A stretch of 64,000 nt of DNA from Sulfurimonas sp. (GCA_021732045.1 JAKFWK010000002.1:617824-681823), one strand, 5' to 3'. Shown: positions 8,476 through 17,013, counted from the first letter of the stretch. Numbers and translations: made by a program. The notes: generated by a model from the sequence alone, not told the origin.

Positions 8476-9573
8476 CTAGTATATCTTATCTACAAAAACC
8501 AGCTCAACACTCTTTAAAAGTTCCTTAGATTCACTAATCGCCAAGATTGTATTTTCATGAGGATGTCCAATCGCTATAGCGTTGCCATGTAGTTTTGCCA
8601 TCTCAACAGCTTTTTTAATTTGAGATTTTACATATCCTTTGTCAGCTTGATGGTCCAAAAATATGTCTCTACCAACATATTTTTTACCGTAGCTCTCCAT
8701 AACTTTTTGAATCTTTGTTGAAGCCACTGTTCTACTATCTATAAAATTTATATTCTCTTTATCAAGCGCATATATAAGTCTGTTTACAGATGCTTCATCT
8801 GATGTAAACTTGCTGCCGGTATGATTATTTATGTAATGCACTCTTGGAAAAAGCTCTTTTATTGCTCTTACTCTTTGGGATATCTCACTTTGAGAGTCGC
8901 TTACCCTCAAAGTAAACGGCTCCTCCTTTGTGAAATTTTGAGCTTCCATTGGCAGATGCACCATATAAAACTTCTCATTTTGTGCCAGAATATTTGATTT
9001 TGGTCCATTTTCACTTGGTGGAAGAAATGACATTGTGATGGGAAGATTTAGCCCATGTACTGCGCTTACATGTGATTTTATACTAACATCATCAATAATA
9101 ATTGCTAATTTTGGTTTTTCTGATGATGCACGCACACCTCTCTTTGGAGGTTGCGGCAGAGTTGATGGGTCGTACTCGTGCGAAGAATCTATAGTTTTTA
9201 GTGCTGTCTTGATTTCAGCTTTTAGTTCTTGTTTTTTTGGCTCTTTTTCCAACTCTGCTTTAGGAGCAATTTTTACACTTTCATTAACATCTTTTTCTAC
9301 TTTTTTTTCAATCTCCTGCTCTACTGTTGGTTCGTTTTTTTTTAAGAGCTCATCAGTTGTTTTATCTTTTCCAATACTCGCGTTTTCAAGTTTTTCTAAC
9401 ATCTCCAATCTTACTTTCTCTTTTTGAGCCATATCATCTTTTGCTTCACTATATCCAAAATAGTAGCCCCCCAAAAGTGAAAAAAGCACAGTTGCAATAA
9501 AAATCAGTGCTATAACTATATATTTTAAACTATTTGAATTTTTACCAGAACTTCTACTTCTTCTTTTTGCCAT
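8476..9573 (-). CDS. Divergent polysaccharide deacetylase family protein, membrane-anchored
   Basis: The 365-residue protein has a Lys/Arg-rich N-terminus, one membrane helix (about 17-41) and a charged, Glu/Lys-rich linker of about 100 residues. A C-terminal domain of the divergent polysaccharide deacetylase family (formerly DUF610) follows. Its signatures are LAIIIDDV, HLPMEAQNF, INNHTGSKFT, FIDSRT and IGHPHENTI, and the Asp and His residues suit a metal site. Members lie in the periplasm and are linked to envelope biology, but no substrate is firmly known. It is the first gene of the dprA operon. Confidence 0.85.
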   Translation of the reverse strand: MAKRRSRSSGKNSNSLKYIVIALIFIATVLFSLLGGYYFGYSEAKDDMAQKEKVRLEMLEKLENASIGKDKTTDELLKKNEPTVEQEIEKKVEKDVNESVKIAPKAELEKEPKKQELKAEIKTALKTIDSSHEYDPSTLPQPPKRGVRASSEKPKLAIIIDDVSIKSHVSAVHGLNLPITMSFLPPSENGPKSNILAQNEKFYMVHLPMEAQNFTKEEPFTLRVSDSQSEISQRVRAIKELFPRVHYINNHTGSKFTSDEASVNRLIYALDKENINFIDSRTVASTKIQKVMESYGKKYVGRDIFLDHQADKGYVKSQIKKAVEMAKLHGNAIAIGHPHENTILAISESKELLKSVELVFVDKIY

Positions 9574-9681
9574 AAACTCTCCAAAAAAATATTACTATTT
9601 TGCCCAAAAAACACTATTCTATGGACATCTCGTTTTATATAAGGGAGTATTATACTATTGTTTTTTTAAGTATTGTTTATG

Positions 9682-9693
9682 TATAATTCCGCG
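9682..9693 (+). promoter_or_regulatory. Promoter -10 box for rpsF-ssb-rpsR
   Basis: A perfect TATAAT at 9682-9687 lies in AT-rich DNA. It predicts a transcript start at about 9693-9695, roughly 95 bases before the rpsF ATG and exactly at the start of the leader structure. No -35 box is evident. Confidence 0.6.
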
Positions 9694-9780
9694 TTCCTTT
9701 CTCTTTGTATCGAAAACTCTCGATATATACTACATCCGAAAGGGAAACAAAAGCCGACTTAGGCGAAATACCAAAGGGAG
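9694..9780 (+). ncRNA. Structured 5' leader of rpsF, candidate S6:S18 autoregulatory element
   Basis: TTCCTTTC (9694-9701) pairs with GAAAGGGAA (9738-9746, one bulged G). This encloses a perfect hairpin TATCGA/TCGATA (9708-9713 with 9720-9725) and leaves CCG at 9736-9738 on the 3' side of the stem. A CCG in such a position is the known recognition feature of S6:S18 leaders in other bacteria. The CCTTT run could also pair with the AAAGGGAG ribosome binding site at 9773-9780, giving two alternative folds. The fold was drawn by eye only. Confidence 0.5.
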
Positions 9781-9789
9781 ATTCACTCT

Positions 9790-10212
9790 ATGAGACATTA
9801 CGAAAACTTAGTAGTCGTAAAACCAACACTAACAGCAGAAGAGATTCAAGCTAACATTAAAGTAATTGAAGAAATTATAACTTCAAATGGCGGAGAAATA
9901 GCAACAACAGACTCTATGGGAATGAGAAAATTAGCTTATCCTATAGATAGAAATGAAAGAGGTTTTTATTATGTAATTTATTACACTATAGCTTCTTCGG
10001 CAATTTCTGAAATTGAGCGTCGTTTTCGTATCAACGAAAATTTACTCCGTTTCATAACAATCAAGTATGACACAAATCGTGAAATAGTTGCTTGGAAACA
10101 GTTAGTGCAAAAAGCTATCAAAAGAGCTGGATCACCAACTTCAACTGAAGCAGAAGCAGAAGTTGCAACTAATGCAGCAGCAGAAGAAACAACTGAAGCA
10201 GCAGCAGAGTAA
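9790..10212 (+). CDS. rpsF: 30S ribosomal protein S6
   Basis: S6 binds 16S rRNA in the platform of the small subunit as a dimer with S18. The 140-residue protein has the S6 ferredoxin-like core (MRHYENLVVV... KLAYPI.... GFYYVIYY... RFRINENLLRFITIK) and a low-complexity Ala/Glu/Thr tail from about residue 115. AAAGGGAG is an ideal ribosome binding site 9 bases before the ATG. It is the first gene of the classic rpsF-ssb-rpsR operon. Confidence 0.97.
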   Translation: MRHYENLVVVKPTLTAEEIQANIKVIEEIITSNGGEIATTDSMGMRKLAYPIDRNERGFYYVIYYTIASSAISEIERRFRINENLLRFITIKYDTNREIVAWKQLVQKAIKRAGSPTSTEAEAEVATNAAAEETTEAAAE

Positions 10213-10245
10213 TTGGCAAATAGCCTAAACAGATAAGGAATACTC

Positions 10246-10761
10246 ATGTATAACAAAGTTATTTTGGTTGGAAACTTAACTAGAGAAATAGAACTTAAAT
10301 ACTCTCAAGGCGGGATGGCAATTGCCAACACTGCTCTTGCTACTACAAGAAAATTCACCGCAAATGGTGAGAAAAAAGAGGAAGTCTGTTTTATAGATAT
10401 TACATTTTTTGCAAGAAGTGCAGAAATTGCTAATCAATACCTAAGAAAAGGGAGTAAAATCCTAGTCGAAGGTAGACTTAACTTTGATCAATGGGTTGAT
10501 CAAAATGGACAAAAACGCTCAAAACACTCTGTAGTTGTTGAAACTATGCAGATGCTTGATTCAAAAAGTGATAGTCATAGTCAAAATGATTATGATGCAC
10601 CTCAAAGTCAGGCACCACAAGGTCAGTCTCGCACTGAACCAGCTTATCAACAACCGAGCTATAAGCAACAGCCTCAAAGCTATCAAAAGCCAGCTCAGCA
10701 GATGCCAAGCAGTAGTCAGATTCCAGTGATCGACATAGATGAAGATGAGATTCCATTTTAG
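10246..10761 (+). CDS. ssb: Single-stranded DNA-binding protein
   Basis: SSB coats single-stranded DNA in replication, repair and recombination. The 171-residue protein has an N-terminal OB fold (MYNKVILVGNLTREIELKYS... FIDITFFARSAEIANQYL.KGSKILVEGRL). A Gln/Ser/Pro-rich linker (about 110-155) leads to the partner-binding acidic tip DIDEDEIPF at the very C-terminus. It sits between rpsF (33 bases upstream) and rpsR (26 bases downstream). Confidence 0.97.
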   Translation: MYNKVILVGNLTREIELKYSQGGMAIANTALATTRKFTANGEKKEEVCFIDITFFARSAEIANQYLRKGSKILVEGRLNFDQWVDQNGQKRSKHSVVVETMQMLDSKSDSHSQNDYDAPQSQAPQGQSRTEPAYQQPSYKQQPQSYQKPAQQMPSSSQIPVIDIDEDEIPF

Positions 10762-10787
10762 AAACAAGATAACAAAAAGGATATAAG

Positions 10788-11051
10788 ATGGCAGAAAGAA
10801 GAAAATACAAAAAAAGATTTTGTAAATATTGTGAAGCAAAAGTTGATTTTATGGATTATAAAGATATTGGGGCTCTTCGCTTCTCTCTTTCAGAAAAATA
10901 TAAAATTATGCCTCGTCGTTTAACAGGAAACTGTAAACGCCACCAAGATATGATATCTACAGTTATAAAGAGAGCTCGTGCTGTTGCATTGGTTCCATAT
11001 ACTGTAACAAGAAAAGCAGTAGTAACTGCGCCTTTCGAAAACTTAAGATAG
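10788..11051 (+). CDS. rpsR: 30S ribosomal protein S18
   Basis: S18 is the S6 partner in the 30S platform. The 87-residue protein begins [18 protein letters not shown] and contains the core [24 protein letters not shown] and [11 protein letters not shown]. The two N-terminal cysteines resemble the zinc-binding form of S18, although only part of a Cys4 set is seen. It is the last gene of the operon and is followed at once by a strong terminator. Confidence 0.97.
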   Translation: MAERRKYKKRFCKYCEAKVDFMDYKDIGALRFSLSEKYKIMPRRLTGNCKRHQDMISTVIKRARAVALVPYTVTRKAVVTAPFENLR

Positions 11052-11056
11052 ATTGC

Positions 11057-11090
11057 TATAAAGCCTTTTTCTGGGCTTTATACTTCTTTT
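11057..11090 (+). terminator. Rho-independent terminator of the rpsF operon
   Basis: A perfect 9-bp stem TATAAAGCC/GGCTTTATA (11057-11065 with 11074-11082) has a T-rich loop and is followed by CTTCTTTT. It starts 6 bases after the rpsR stop codon. Confidence 0.85.
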
Positions 11091-11148
11091 ATATTCCACT
11101 GTTTTAAAAAAAATAATCCTAAACTTTTATTCATAAAAATTATCCTGA

Positions 11149-11154
11149 TATAAT
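11149..11154 (+). promoter_or_regulatory. Promoter -10 box of the 11176 gene
   Basis: TATAAT at 11149-11154 in AT-rich DNA predicts a start near 11161, ahead of an AAAAGGCT ribosome binding site and the ATG at 11176. It lies downstream of the rpsR terminator, so the gene has its own promoter. Confidence 0.5.
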
Positions 11155-11175
11155 ATAAACAAAAAAGGCTTTAAA

Positions 11176-11631
11176 ATGTTAGCTACCATAGATGGAAATA
11201 ACTCTGCAATTAAAGATATATTAATACAAGAGGTAGATAAATTTGACTATAGATTTAAAAGATATGGGATAAATTACTCTGTAATGATTGGATTCTCAAC
11301 TGAGCCTATTGATTTTGCACAATTTTCTTCATCTATCCGAAAAAGCGACTCTTTTGTGCTCATTGCACCAAATTTATGTGCCATAATACTTGATTCTGTG
11401 AACAACTCCAATGGGATTAAAGCAGCAAATAAGCTACTGACAAGTTTTCAACAAACATATTTCTCTAAAAAAATCTACTCTTGCGTAGTTACTGCAAGCA
11501 ATCATGAAAGCGTAAAACAGATGATCGATGAGCTTTACTATCTTTTGACATATGCTATTACGAATGCCATTGACGATACTCTTGTGGATAACTCATATCT
11601 ATCAAAAATATATGTACAAATTGACAAATAG
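11176..11631 (+). CDS. Conserved-looking hypothetical protein, unidentified
   Basis: This 151-residue soluble protein alternates strands and helices (SVMIGFSTEP, SFVLIAPNLCAIILDSV, YSCVVTASN). The pattern loosely resembles the ferredoxin-like fold of nucleotide cyclase or GGDEF domains, but no catalytic motif is present. It has its own promoter and a usable ribosome binding site and stands alone between rpsR and a converging membrane gene. I do not recognise a family and give no function. Confidence 0.6.
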   Translation: MLATIDGNNSAIKDILIQEVDKFDYRFKRYGINYSVMIGFSTEPIDFAQFSSSIRKSDSFVLIAPNLCAIILDSVNNSNGIKAANKLLTSFQQTYFSKKIYSCVVTASNHESVKQMIDELYYLLTYAITNAIDDTLVDNSYLSKIYVQIDK

Positions 11632-11660
11632 GATTTTACCTATTTTATCAATATACTTAG

Positions 11661-12104
11661 TTATGCAACGAACATCATTTTTGCGCAAACAACTATAAAA
11701 AATCCTAGAACTATAACTAACTTGTGGAAGTGATTTTGCATAAAAGCTATCTTTTTTCTACCTGTAAGTTTTGTAAAGAGATTATAAAGAACACCTAAAA
11801 TTATTATAGATGCCAAAGTAATTTTTACGACTAATATTTTTTGCAAATCAGTCTCGAAAAATCCTGCAGTAGAGTTTATGTATTTTGACATCATCATACC
11901 ACCACTTAAAACTATAAAAAGAAGCGCAATTGGGAAAATTTTAAAGCTTTTAGCTCCCAGTGTTTGCTCTATCTTCTTATCATTTTCTTTACCAAATTTA
12001 CCTTTTAATGCTGAGATTATAACTAAGTCAGTAAAAACATAACCTAAGAAAATTATTGCCAAAATGAGGTGTATTATATTTGCGTATGGATAGATTACTT
12101 CCAT
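11661..12104 (-). CDS. Small four-helix membrane protein, CopD/DUF2269-like
   Basis: From the chosen ATG at 12102-12104 the protein has 147 residues and four hydrophobic helices (about 7-27, 52-72, 84-106 and 125-145). Its layout is like CopD or DUF2269-type membrane proteins. His14 in the first helix and His126-His128 near the last helix could bind haem or metal. An upstream in-frame ATG at 12137 would add 11 residues, but GGAG five bases before the chosen ATG supports the shorter form. The function is unknown. Confidence 0.65.
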   Translation of the reverse strand: MEVIYPYANIIHLILAIIFLGYVFTDLVIISALKGKFGKENDKKIEQTLGAKSFKIFPIALLFIVLSGGMMMSKYINSTAGFFETDLQKILVVKITLASIIILGVLYNLFTKLTGRKKIAFMQNHFHKLVIVLGFFIVVCAKMMFVA

Positions 12105-12121
12105 TTGAACTCCTATGTTTA

Positions 12122-12217
12122 TTGATGTTATACACAAAAACGAACAAGTCCGTCTTTGTGGTAGGGACTCATCGTCCCTTCCGATCCCATAAAGCTACGA
12201 AAAACAAGTTTTTCGAT
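12122..12217. repeat. Dispersed structured intergenic repeat, copy 2
   Basis: This aligns over its length with 839-938: the hairpin CACAAAAACG/CGTCTTTGTG (12133-12142 with 12151-12160, one mismatch) with loop AACAAGTC. GGGACTCATC, CTTCC, TAAAGCTAC and a second hairpin CGAAAAA/TTTTTCG follow. The AGTCC/GGACT loop-to-downstream match is kept. It lies in the gap between two minus-strand genes, the four-helix protein and the helicase. Confidence 0.7.
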
Positions 12218-12269
12218 AATTACAAGATATTTTTACGCCATTTTTTACAAAAACGCGTAGTCTCGGTGG

Positions 12270-13601
12270 CTAATCACGCTTTGTTGTTTTTCTTTTTTTT
12301 GACGCTGGTGCTTTTTTAGCCTCTGCTGGCTTCTTTGTACCTACCTTTTTTGAATCTAATTTTTTAAAGGTTGACTTTTTAGTGCTATATTTTTTTGAGC
12401 TCTGCTTTTTTTCAGCTGACTTATACTCACTTTTTATTTTTACTTCATCTTGATCTTTTCTTCGTACAGACTTATCTGGCTCAAAGCCCTCAACAACCTC
12501 TTTTTGAATCTTCTTTCCTATAAGCTTCTCCACTGCCTTTATATCAAAAACATCATATATATCAAGCAGTGAAATAGCTATGCCATCTTTACCTGCACGC
12601 CCGGTTCGCCCAACCCTATGGACATAATCCTCTGGAATTGATGGCAACTCGTAGTTTATAACAAATGGTAGATCTTCGATATCTAGCCCTCTTGAGGCTA
12701 TATCAGTAGCTACTAAAACTTTTATTTTTCCCTCTTTAAACTCATTTAGAGTTTTAAGTCTATGCGCTTGAGTTTTATCTCCGTGGATAACGCCACACTT
12801 TAATCCATCGTTTTTAAGCTCTGCTATCAGCGAATCAGCACTTGCTTTTGTTTTTGTGAAGACTAAAACTTGTCTAAAGTTTCTTGAGCCGATTATATAT
12901 GCCAAAAGCGCCGCTTTTTTGTCTGTATCCACTAAATACGCAACTTGATTTATTGTCTCAACGGTTGAATTCTTTTTAGAGACTTCTACAAAATCTGGCT
13001 TTGTCAGAAGCAATTTTGATAATTTTCTCACCTTATCACTAGAAGTAGCTGAAAAAAGTAGTGTTTGATGTCTTTTTGGTAGAAGTGGGTGGATAACTCT
13101 TATATCTTTGGCAAAGCCCATATCCAGCATTCTGTCAGCTTCATCTAACACAAAAATCTCTATGCTAGCCAAGCTAACGCCCTTACTCACCAGCTCCATA
13201 ACTCTTCCAGGAGTTCCGATAATAATATCAACCCCTTTTTTGAGTAATTTTTGCTGGGTCTCTATATCTTTGCCACCCACCAAAACTGAAATATCAAGAT
13301 CCATTCCTTTAGCATAATTTTGCAAATCTTCATAAATCTGAATAGAGAGTTCGCGAGTTGGCGCAAGTATAAGACCTCTTATTGCCCTGCTCTCATCTGC
13401 AGTTGTTTTTCTAAGTCGCTGAAGCATAGGAAGTCCGAATGCAGCGGTTTTACCAGTTCCGGTTTGAGCAGTTGCAAAAACATCGCTCTTTGCCAAAACT
13501 AGAGGAATGGCTCTTTTTTGAATAGTTGTAGGTTTTTCATAGCCTAAATCTTTTATAGATTTGAGAAGTTGTTTTATAACTCCTAATTTTTCAAATGACA
13601 T
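12270..13601 (-). CDS. DEAD-box ATP-dependent RNA helicase, RhlE-like
   Basis: The 443-residue protein has the full helicase core. The Q motif lies near residues 22-31, and the Walker A AQTGTGKT ends at T52 with catalytic K51. PTREL is at 81-85, DEAD at 153-156 and SAT at 184-186, and the C-terminal RecA-like domain contains HRVGRTGRAG. From about residue 385 the tail is a very basic Lys/Ser/Thr low-complexity region that probably binds RNA. It is likely to act in RNA unwinding and ribosome or mRNA remodelling at low temperature. It is transcribed alone. Confidence 0.92.
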   Translation of the reverse strand: MSFEKLGVIKQLLKSIKDLGYEKPTTIQKRAIPLVLAKSDVFATAQTGTGKTAAFGLPMLQRLRKTTADESRAIRGLILAPTRELSIQIYEDLQNYAKGMDLDISVLVGGKDIETQQKLLKKGVDIIIGTPGRVMELVSKGVSLASIEIFVLDEADRMLDMGFAKDIRVIHPLLPKRHQTLLFSATSSDKVRKLSKLLLTKPDFVEVSKKNSTVETINQVAYLVDTDKKAALLAYIIGSRNFRQVLVFTKTKASADSLIAELKNDGLKCGVIHGDKTQAHRLKTLNEFKEGKIKVLVATDIASRGLDIEDLPFVINYELPSIPEDYVHRVGRTGRAGKDGIAISLLDIYDVFDIKAVEKLIGKKIQKEVVEGFEPDKSVRRKDQDEVKIKSEYKSAEKKQSSKKYSTKKSTFKKLDSKKVGTKKPAEAKKAPASKKRKTTKRD

Positions 13602-13643
13602 TTTTACCTACTTTTTTATTTTGTAGCGAATTTTATCATATTA

Positions 13644-14021
13644 TCACTCTTTATACTGACTCCAGCTAAAATTATCAAATATTGGCTCATTTAGATATAA
13701 CTCATCTTTGCTTGATATGAAAAAAAGTGCTGGAAAGATTTGCGTGTAAAAAAGCTCTATTGGATAACTATTTTTATTTTCAAAGAAAACTGCTACGGGA
13801 ATATATTTTTTATTTACAACTCTTATAATCTCTTCTTTTGCAAAAATATCAACCAGTATCTTCTTGGAATTTTCAGAATTATCTTTTAGTATAAGAAGCA
13901 GTATATCTTTATTCTGTGCTTTGGCTCTCAGCAGAGTCTCTTCATAACTGTTTTGCCATTTTATATAATCAGAGAACAAGAGTGAAGAGAAAAAGAGAGA
14001 GATAAATAGGATTTTTATCAC
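13644..14021 (-). CDS. Secreted thioredoxin-fold protein lacking the CXXC pair
   Basis: The 125-residue protein has a signal peptide (about 1-17) and a thioredoxin-like domain related to the one at 2084-2473 (WQNSYEETLLRAKAQNKDILLLIL, then KKYIPVAVF). The CXXC active site is replaced by a segment with no cysteine (KDNSENSKK), so it cannot be a dithiol oxidoreductase. Its ATG overlaps the stop of the pentahaem cytochrome gene by 4 bases, so it is the third gene of that operon. An assembly or chaperone role for the cytochromes is possible, but this is inference. Confidence 0.7.
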   Translation of the reverse strand: MIKILFISLFFSSLLFSDYIKWQNSYEETLLRAKAQNKDILLLILKDNSENSKKILVDIFAKEEIIRVVNKKYIPVAVFFENKNSYPIELFYTQIFPALFFISSKDELYLNEPIFDNFSWSQYKE

Positions 14022-15814
14022 CTGCTTAAGACTCTCTCTATTTTCTGTAACTCCACAACAAGTGGGTTTGGAAGTTGAGGATACATCTTTTTAACCACAT
14101 CACTCACCCATTGCGGATAGATTCTAAAATTTAATTTTACTGTTACTTTTAGAGGGTATTTTAGCTCTGTTTTTATATTATAACTCTCTACTCGTCTCTC
14201 TCCGGCTGGGATTGTTGTATCACTTAAGAGTTTTGTATATCTCCAAAACATAAGCCCAACTGGCTTATTTTCATCGTCACCAAAAACTTTCATAAAGATT
14301 CTAGAATTATCTTCAATATTTCCATCACTCTTTAATTTTCCACTAGAGAGCACAACTTTACCATCTGCATCTCTTAGAGTTATATCAAGCCACAACTCTC
14401 TCAAATCTGCAACTCCAGTTGGTAAGTTGTGCCCTGCTCCAACATTTTTAATACCAACAATCAATTTCCCATCTTTAACATCAACATCCATTTTTGCAGA
14501 AGTTTTTAGAAGTTGCAGAGTTTGTGCTTCTGCTGTTTTATTTTTAAGTCCTATCAAGAAGTGATTTGAGCCTGCAAAATAGTGAGTTTTTACACTATTT
14601 TTTACTACTCCGCCATCCGTTGAAGCTCCTTTTAGTGGCGAAAACTTACCATCTTTTAGGTTGCTCATGTGGCAGTCTATACAGCTTTTGTGTTTGGTTT
14701 TATCTTTTGGATTGTTAAACGATGATTTTTCCCACTGCTCATAGGTTGATACAATCTTAATGGCTGTTTTTGGATGAAACTCATTGTGACATGAAGCACA
14801 GTATCTGCTCTGTTTGTAGAGTGGATTTGAGTAACTGTCTTTATGCTCTTTTGGTTTTGAGTTAATAAACTTCTCCCCAAACCATCGCCCAATATCAGAC
14901 TTGCTATCTTCCATGACATATCTTTTTCGGTTCTTTAAATCTACTGAGTATGAGCCATTTCCAGTGCTATTTGCATCGGTTATTCTATGACACGCCACAC
15001 ATGAGACGCCCTCTTCTAATCTAAAATTCCCATGAGAAGCAAAATCATTTTTAAGCGACTGTGCACCACCCAGAAACAGCTCACTACGAAGAACATTGCC
15101 ATCCATTGCATGAGTTGACTTTTCAAGCCCAGTCGTTAGTCCACTTGGATTATGACAGCCCATACACCATTTTCTAAACTCTACTCCCTGATCCTCTCCT
15201 GCTAAAGTTTCCATGGCCATATAGTATGGATTTGAACCTGCCATGTGATTATGATTTGAGTCTGCCCATTGGTTAAAAATTTCATTGTGGCATGATTTGC
15301 ACTTTGTTGAGTTTGTCCAATCTTCGCTGTGACTTCCATTGACTTTAAGCAAAGAGAGTTTATCTTGTGCGTAAGTTGGTGCCGGAACAAATAGAGACAG
15401 TGCAAAAAATAGTGTAAATAGTTGTAGTTTTGCACGCTGTAAGTTTATGTGATAAAAAAGAAGTGCTAATAACACAAATGAGCCATAAAGATGTACATAA
15501 AAAGAGTATGTGCCCAAAAAATCTCCTCCACGGTTACCAACCAAAAAGAGATAAACTCCACTAATAGTAATTAAAAAAAGAGAGATCGCCAAAACAACAC
15601 CATCAACAAATCCAGCTCTTCTTATACTTCCCCAATAACGAATATGTCTATAAACAAGTGGAATAAGCAAAAAGGTAGTTATTATTATGGCACCTATGGC
15701 GTGAATGACTTGAATAGTTGTAAAATAATTCCAATTAAGCTTTACTAAATCCATCTGCAAAACCCCACTTATAAACATAAAAAGTATGGACATTTTTATA
15801 CCGCTAATTTTCAT
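14018..15814 (-). CDS. Membrane-anchored pentahaem cytochrome c
   Basis: The 598-residue protein has four to five hydrophobic helices in the first 148 residues. The histidines at 38, 57, 108 and 122 are placed as in b-type haem anchors. A periplasmic domain follows with five CXXCH haem c sites: 172-176, 217-221, 272-276, 339-343 and 378-382. The C-terminal 180 residues look like a beta-rich domain (GIKNVGAGHNLPTGVADLRELW). The combination suggests a quinol-linked electron conduit. It overlaps the peroxidase gene by 4 bases upstream and the thioredoxin-fold gene by 4 bases downstream. Confidence 0.85.
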   Translation of the reverse strand: MKISGIKMSILFMFISGVLQMDLVKLNWNYFTTIQVIHAIGAIIITTFLLIPLVYRHIRYWGSIRRAGFVDGVVLAISLFLITISGVYLFLVGNRGGDFLGTYSFYVHLYGSFVLLALLFYHINLQRAKLQLFTLFFALSLFVPAPTYAQDKLSLLKVNGSHSEDWTNSTKCKSCHNEIFNQWADSNHNHMAGSNPYYMAMETLAGEDQGVEFRKWCMGCHNPSGLTTGLEKSTHAMDGNVLRSELFLGGAQSLKNDFASHGNFRLEEGVSCVACHRITDANSTGNGSYSVDLKNRKRYVMEDSKSDIGRWFGEKFINSKPKEHKDSYSNPLYKQSRYCASCHNEFHPKTAIKIVSTYEQWEKSSFNNPKDKTKHKSCIDCHMSNLKDGKFSPLKGASTDGGVVKNSVKTHYFAGSNHFLIGLKNKTAEAQTLQLLKTSAKMDVDVKDGKLIVGIKNVGAGHNLPTGVADLRELWLDITLRDADGKVVLSSGKLKSDGNIEDNSRIFMKVFGDDENKPVGLMFWRYTKLLSDTTIPAGERRVESYNIKTELKYPLKVTVKLNFRIYPQWVSDVVKKMYPQLPNPLVVELQKIERVLSR

Positions 15815-17013
15815 AGAGTATCATCTCCTTTTGCTTTTTTATAGTCAATCAAATCTCCGTTTAGTGTTATTAGAAATGCAACTATCTCATCAATCTGCTC
15901 ATCACTTACATAGCGTCCTGTTTGATATTTTGCCATAATTTCAACAGCTTCTCTTAGCTTAGGTACGGCGCCATTATGAAAATATGGTGAAGTTTTTGCA
16001 ACATTTCGTAGTATTGGAACCCTAAATAGATATTGATTGTTTCTGCCTAAGAATCCGCCTCTGTTTTCAAATGGAAACTCATACAATGAACCATCATTAC
16101 CAGATTCACCATGCAAATTAACCCTAAAGTACGAAGCAAGCACAACCATTCTCACTGGAAATCTCTGAATACTCTGACCACCCAAGCTCACACCCGTATG
16201 ACACCCCTTGCATCCAAAGTTTATAAAGTTTGCTAAGCCTCTCTTTGCTTCGCTACTGATTGCCTTGTTGTCTCCATCCAAGAATCTATCATAGCTTCCT
16301 CTCGTAATGAGCGTCTTTAGATAAACCGCAATAGCTTTTGAACTGTTGTTTATATTTGGTTTTTCTCCAAAAGCTTCCTGAAACTTATCTATAAAGTATC
16401 TGTTTGAACCAAGTCTCTCCTCCAGCTCTTTTGGAGATAAATTTAGTTTATGATGAGCCACGATGGAATTTGCACTCTGCTCCTCTAGGCTTTTAACCTC
16501 TGCATTCCATGTAAAGTATTTTGCCAAAGATGCATTTAGTACGGTCTGCGTATTTAGCAGTTGCGGATGTTCTATACCATTATCTCCAACAGAGGATGTA
16601 AATCTATCAACTCCGCTTTGGTCCTGCAAGTGGCACATAGCACAATCTGTAAATTTTTCGTTTTTTGATAAAACAACTTTTCTAATAGCGCCTCTGTTTT
16701 TTAAATCTCTATCAAAAGAGTGACATGTTGCACAACTTGTAGCTCTGCTTTTTGATAAATTTGTATCAAAAAACAGCTCTTCGCCGAGTGAGATTTTTTG
16801 CATAGTTATTGGATTCTTTGGTGAGTCTAATAGCTTTTTGAGCTCATCTAATGTTGTAGGAGTAGATCTCAAACCTCTTGAGAGTGCTATTTCTCTTAAA
16901 TTAGCATCACTATATTTTGGGAACTTTTTAGCAGGAATAATAAAAGGAATAGAAAATAAAGCGGTAACAAAAATTAGTGGAACAACAACCACATAAAATA
17001 AATACTTTTTCAT
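15811..17013 (-). CDS. Tri-haem cytochrome c peroxidase, membrane-anchored
   Basis: The 400-residue protein belongs to the bacterial cytochrome c peroxidase/MauG family. It has an N-terminal membrane anchor or uncleaved signal (about 4-27). The family core is visible in LGEELFFDTNLS, the CATCH haem site at 94-98, FTWNAEVKSLEEQ and the CKGCH site at 268-272. A third CXXCH (CAMCH, 124-128) lies only 30 residues after the first and is not part of the usual di-haem form. It probably reduces hydrogen peroxide in the periplasm with electrons from the overlapping pentahaem cytochrome. Confidence 0.88.
   Translation of the reverse strand: MKKYLFYVVVVPLIFVTALFSIPFIIPAKKFPKYSDANLREIALSRGLRSTPTTLDELKKLLDSPKNPITMQKISLGEELFFDTNLSKSRATSCATCHSFDRDLKNRGAIRKVVLSKNEKFTDCAMCHLQDQSGVDRFTSSVGDNGIEHPQLLNTQTVLNASLAKYFTWNAEVKSLEEQSANSIVAHHKLNLSPKELEERLGSNRYFIDKFQEAFGEKPNINNSSKAIAVYLKTLITRGSYDRFLDGDNKAISSEAKRGLANFINFGCKGCHTGVSLGGQSIQRFPVRMVVLASYFRVNLHGESGNDGSLYEFPFENRGGFLGRNNQYLFRVPILRNVAKTSPYFHNGAVPKLREAVEIMAKYQTGRYVSDEQIDEIVAFLITLNGDLIDYKKAKGDDTL

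Noticed and set aside
12133..12185. GACGATGAGTCC on the minus strand, resembling a hammerhead ribozyme core
   Set aside because: The GAAA and cleavage-site elements are not at the required places, and copy 1 of the repeat does not keep the motif.
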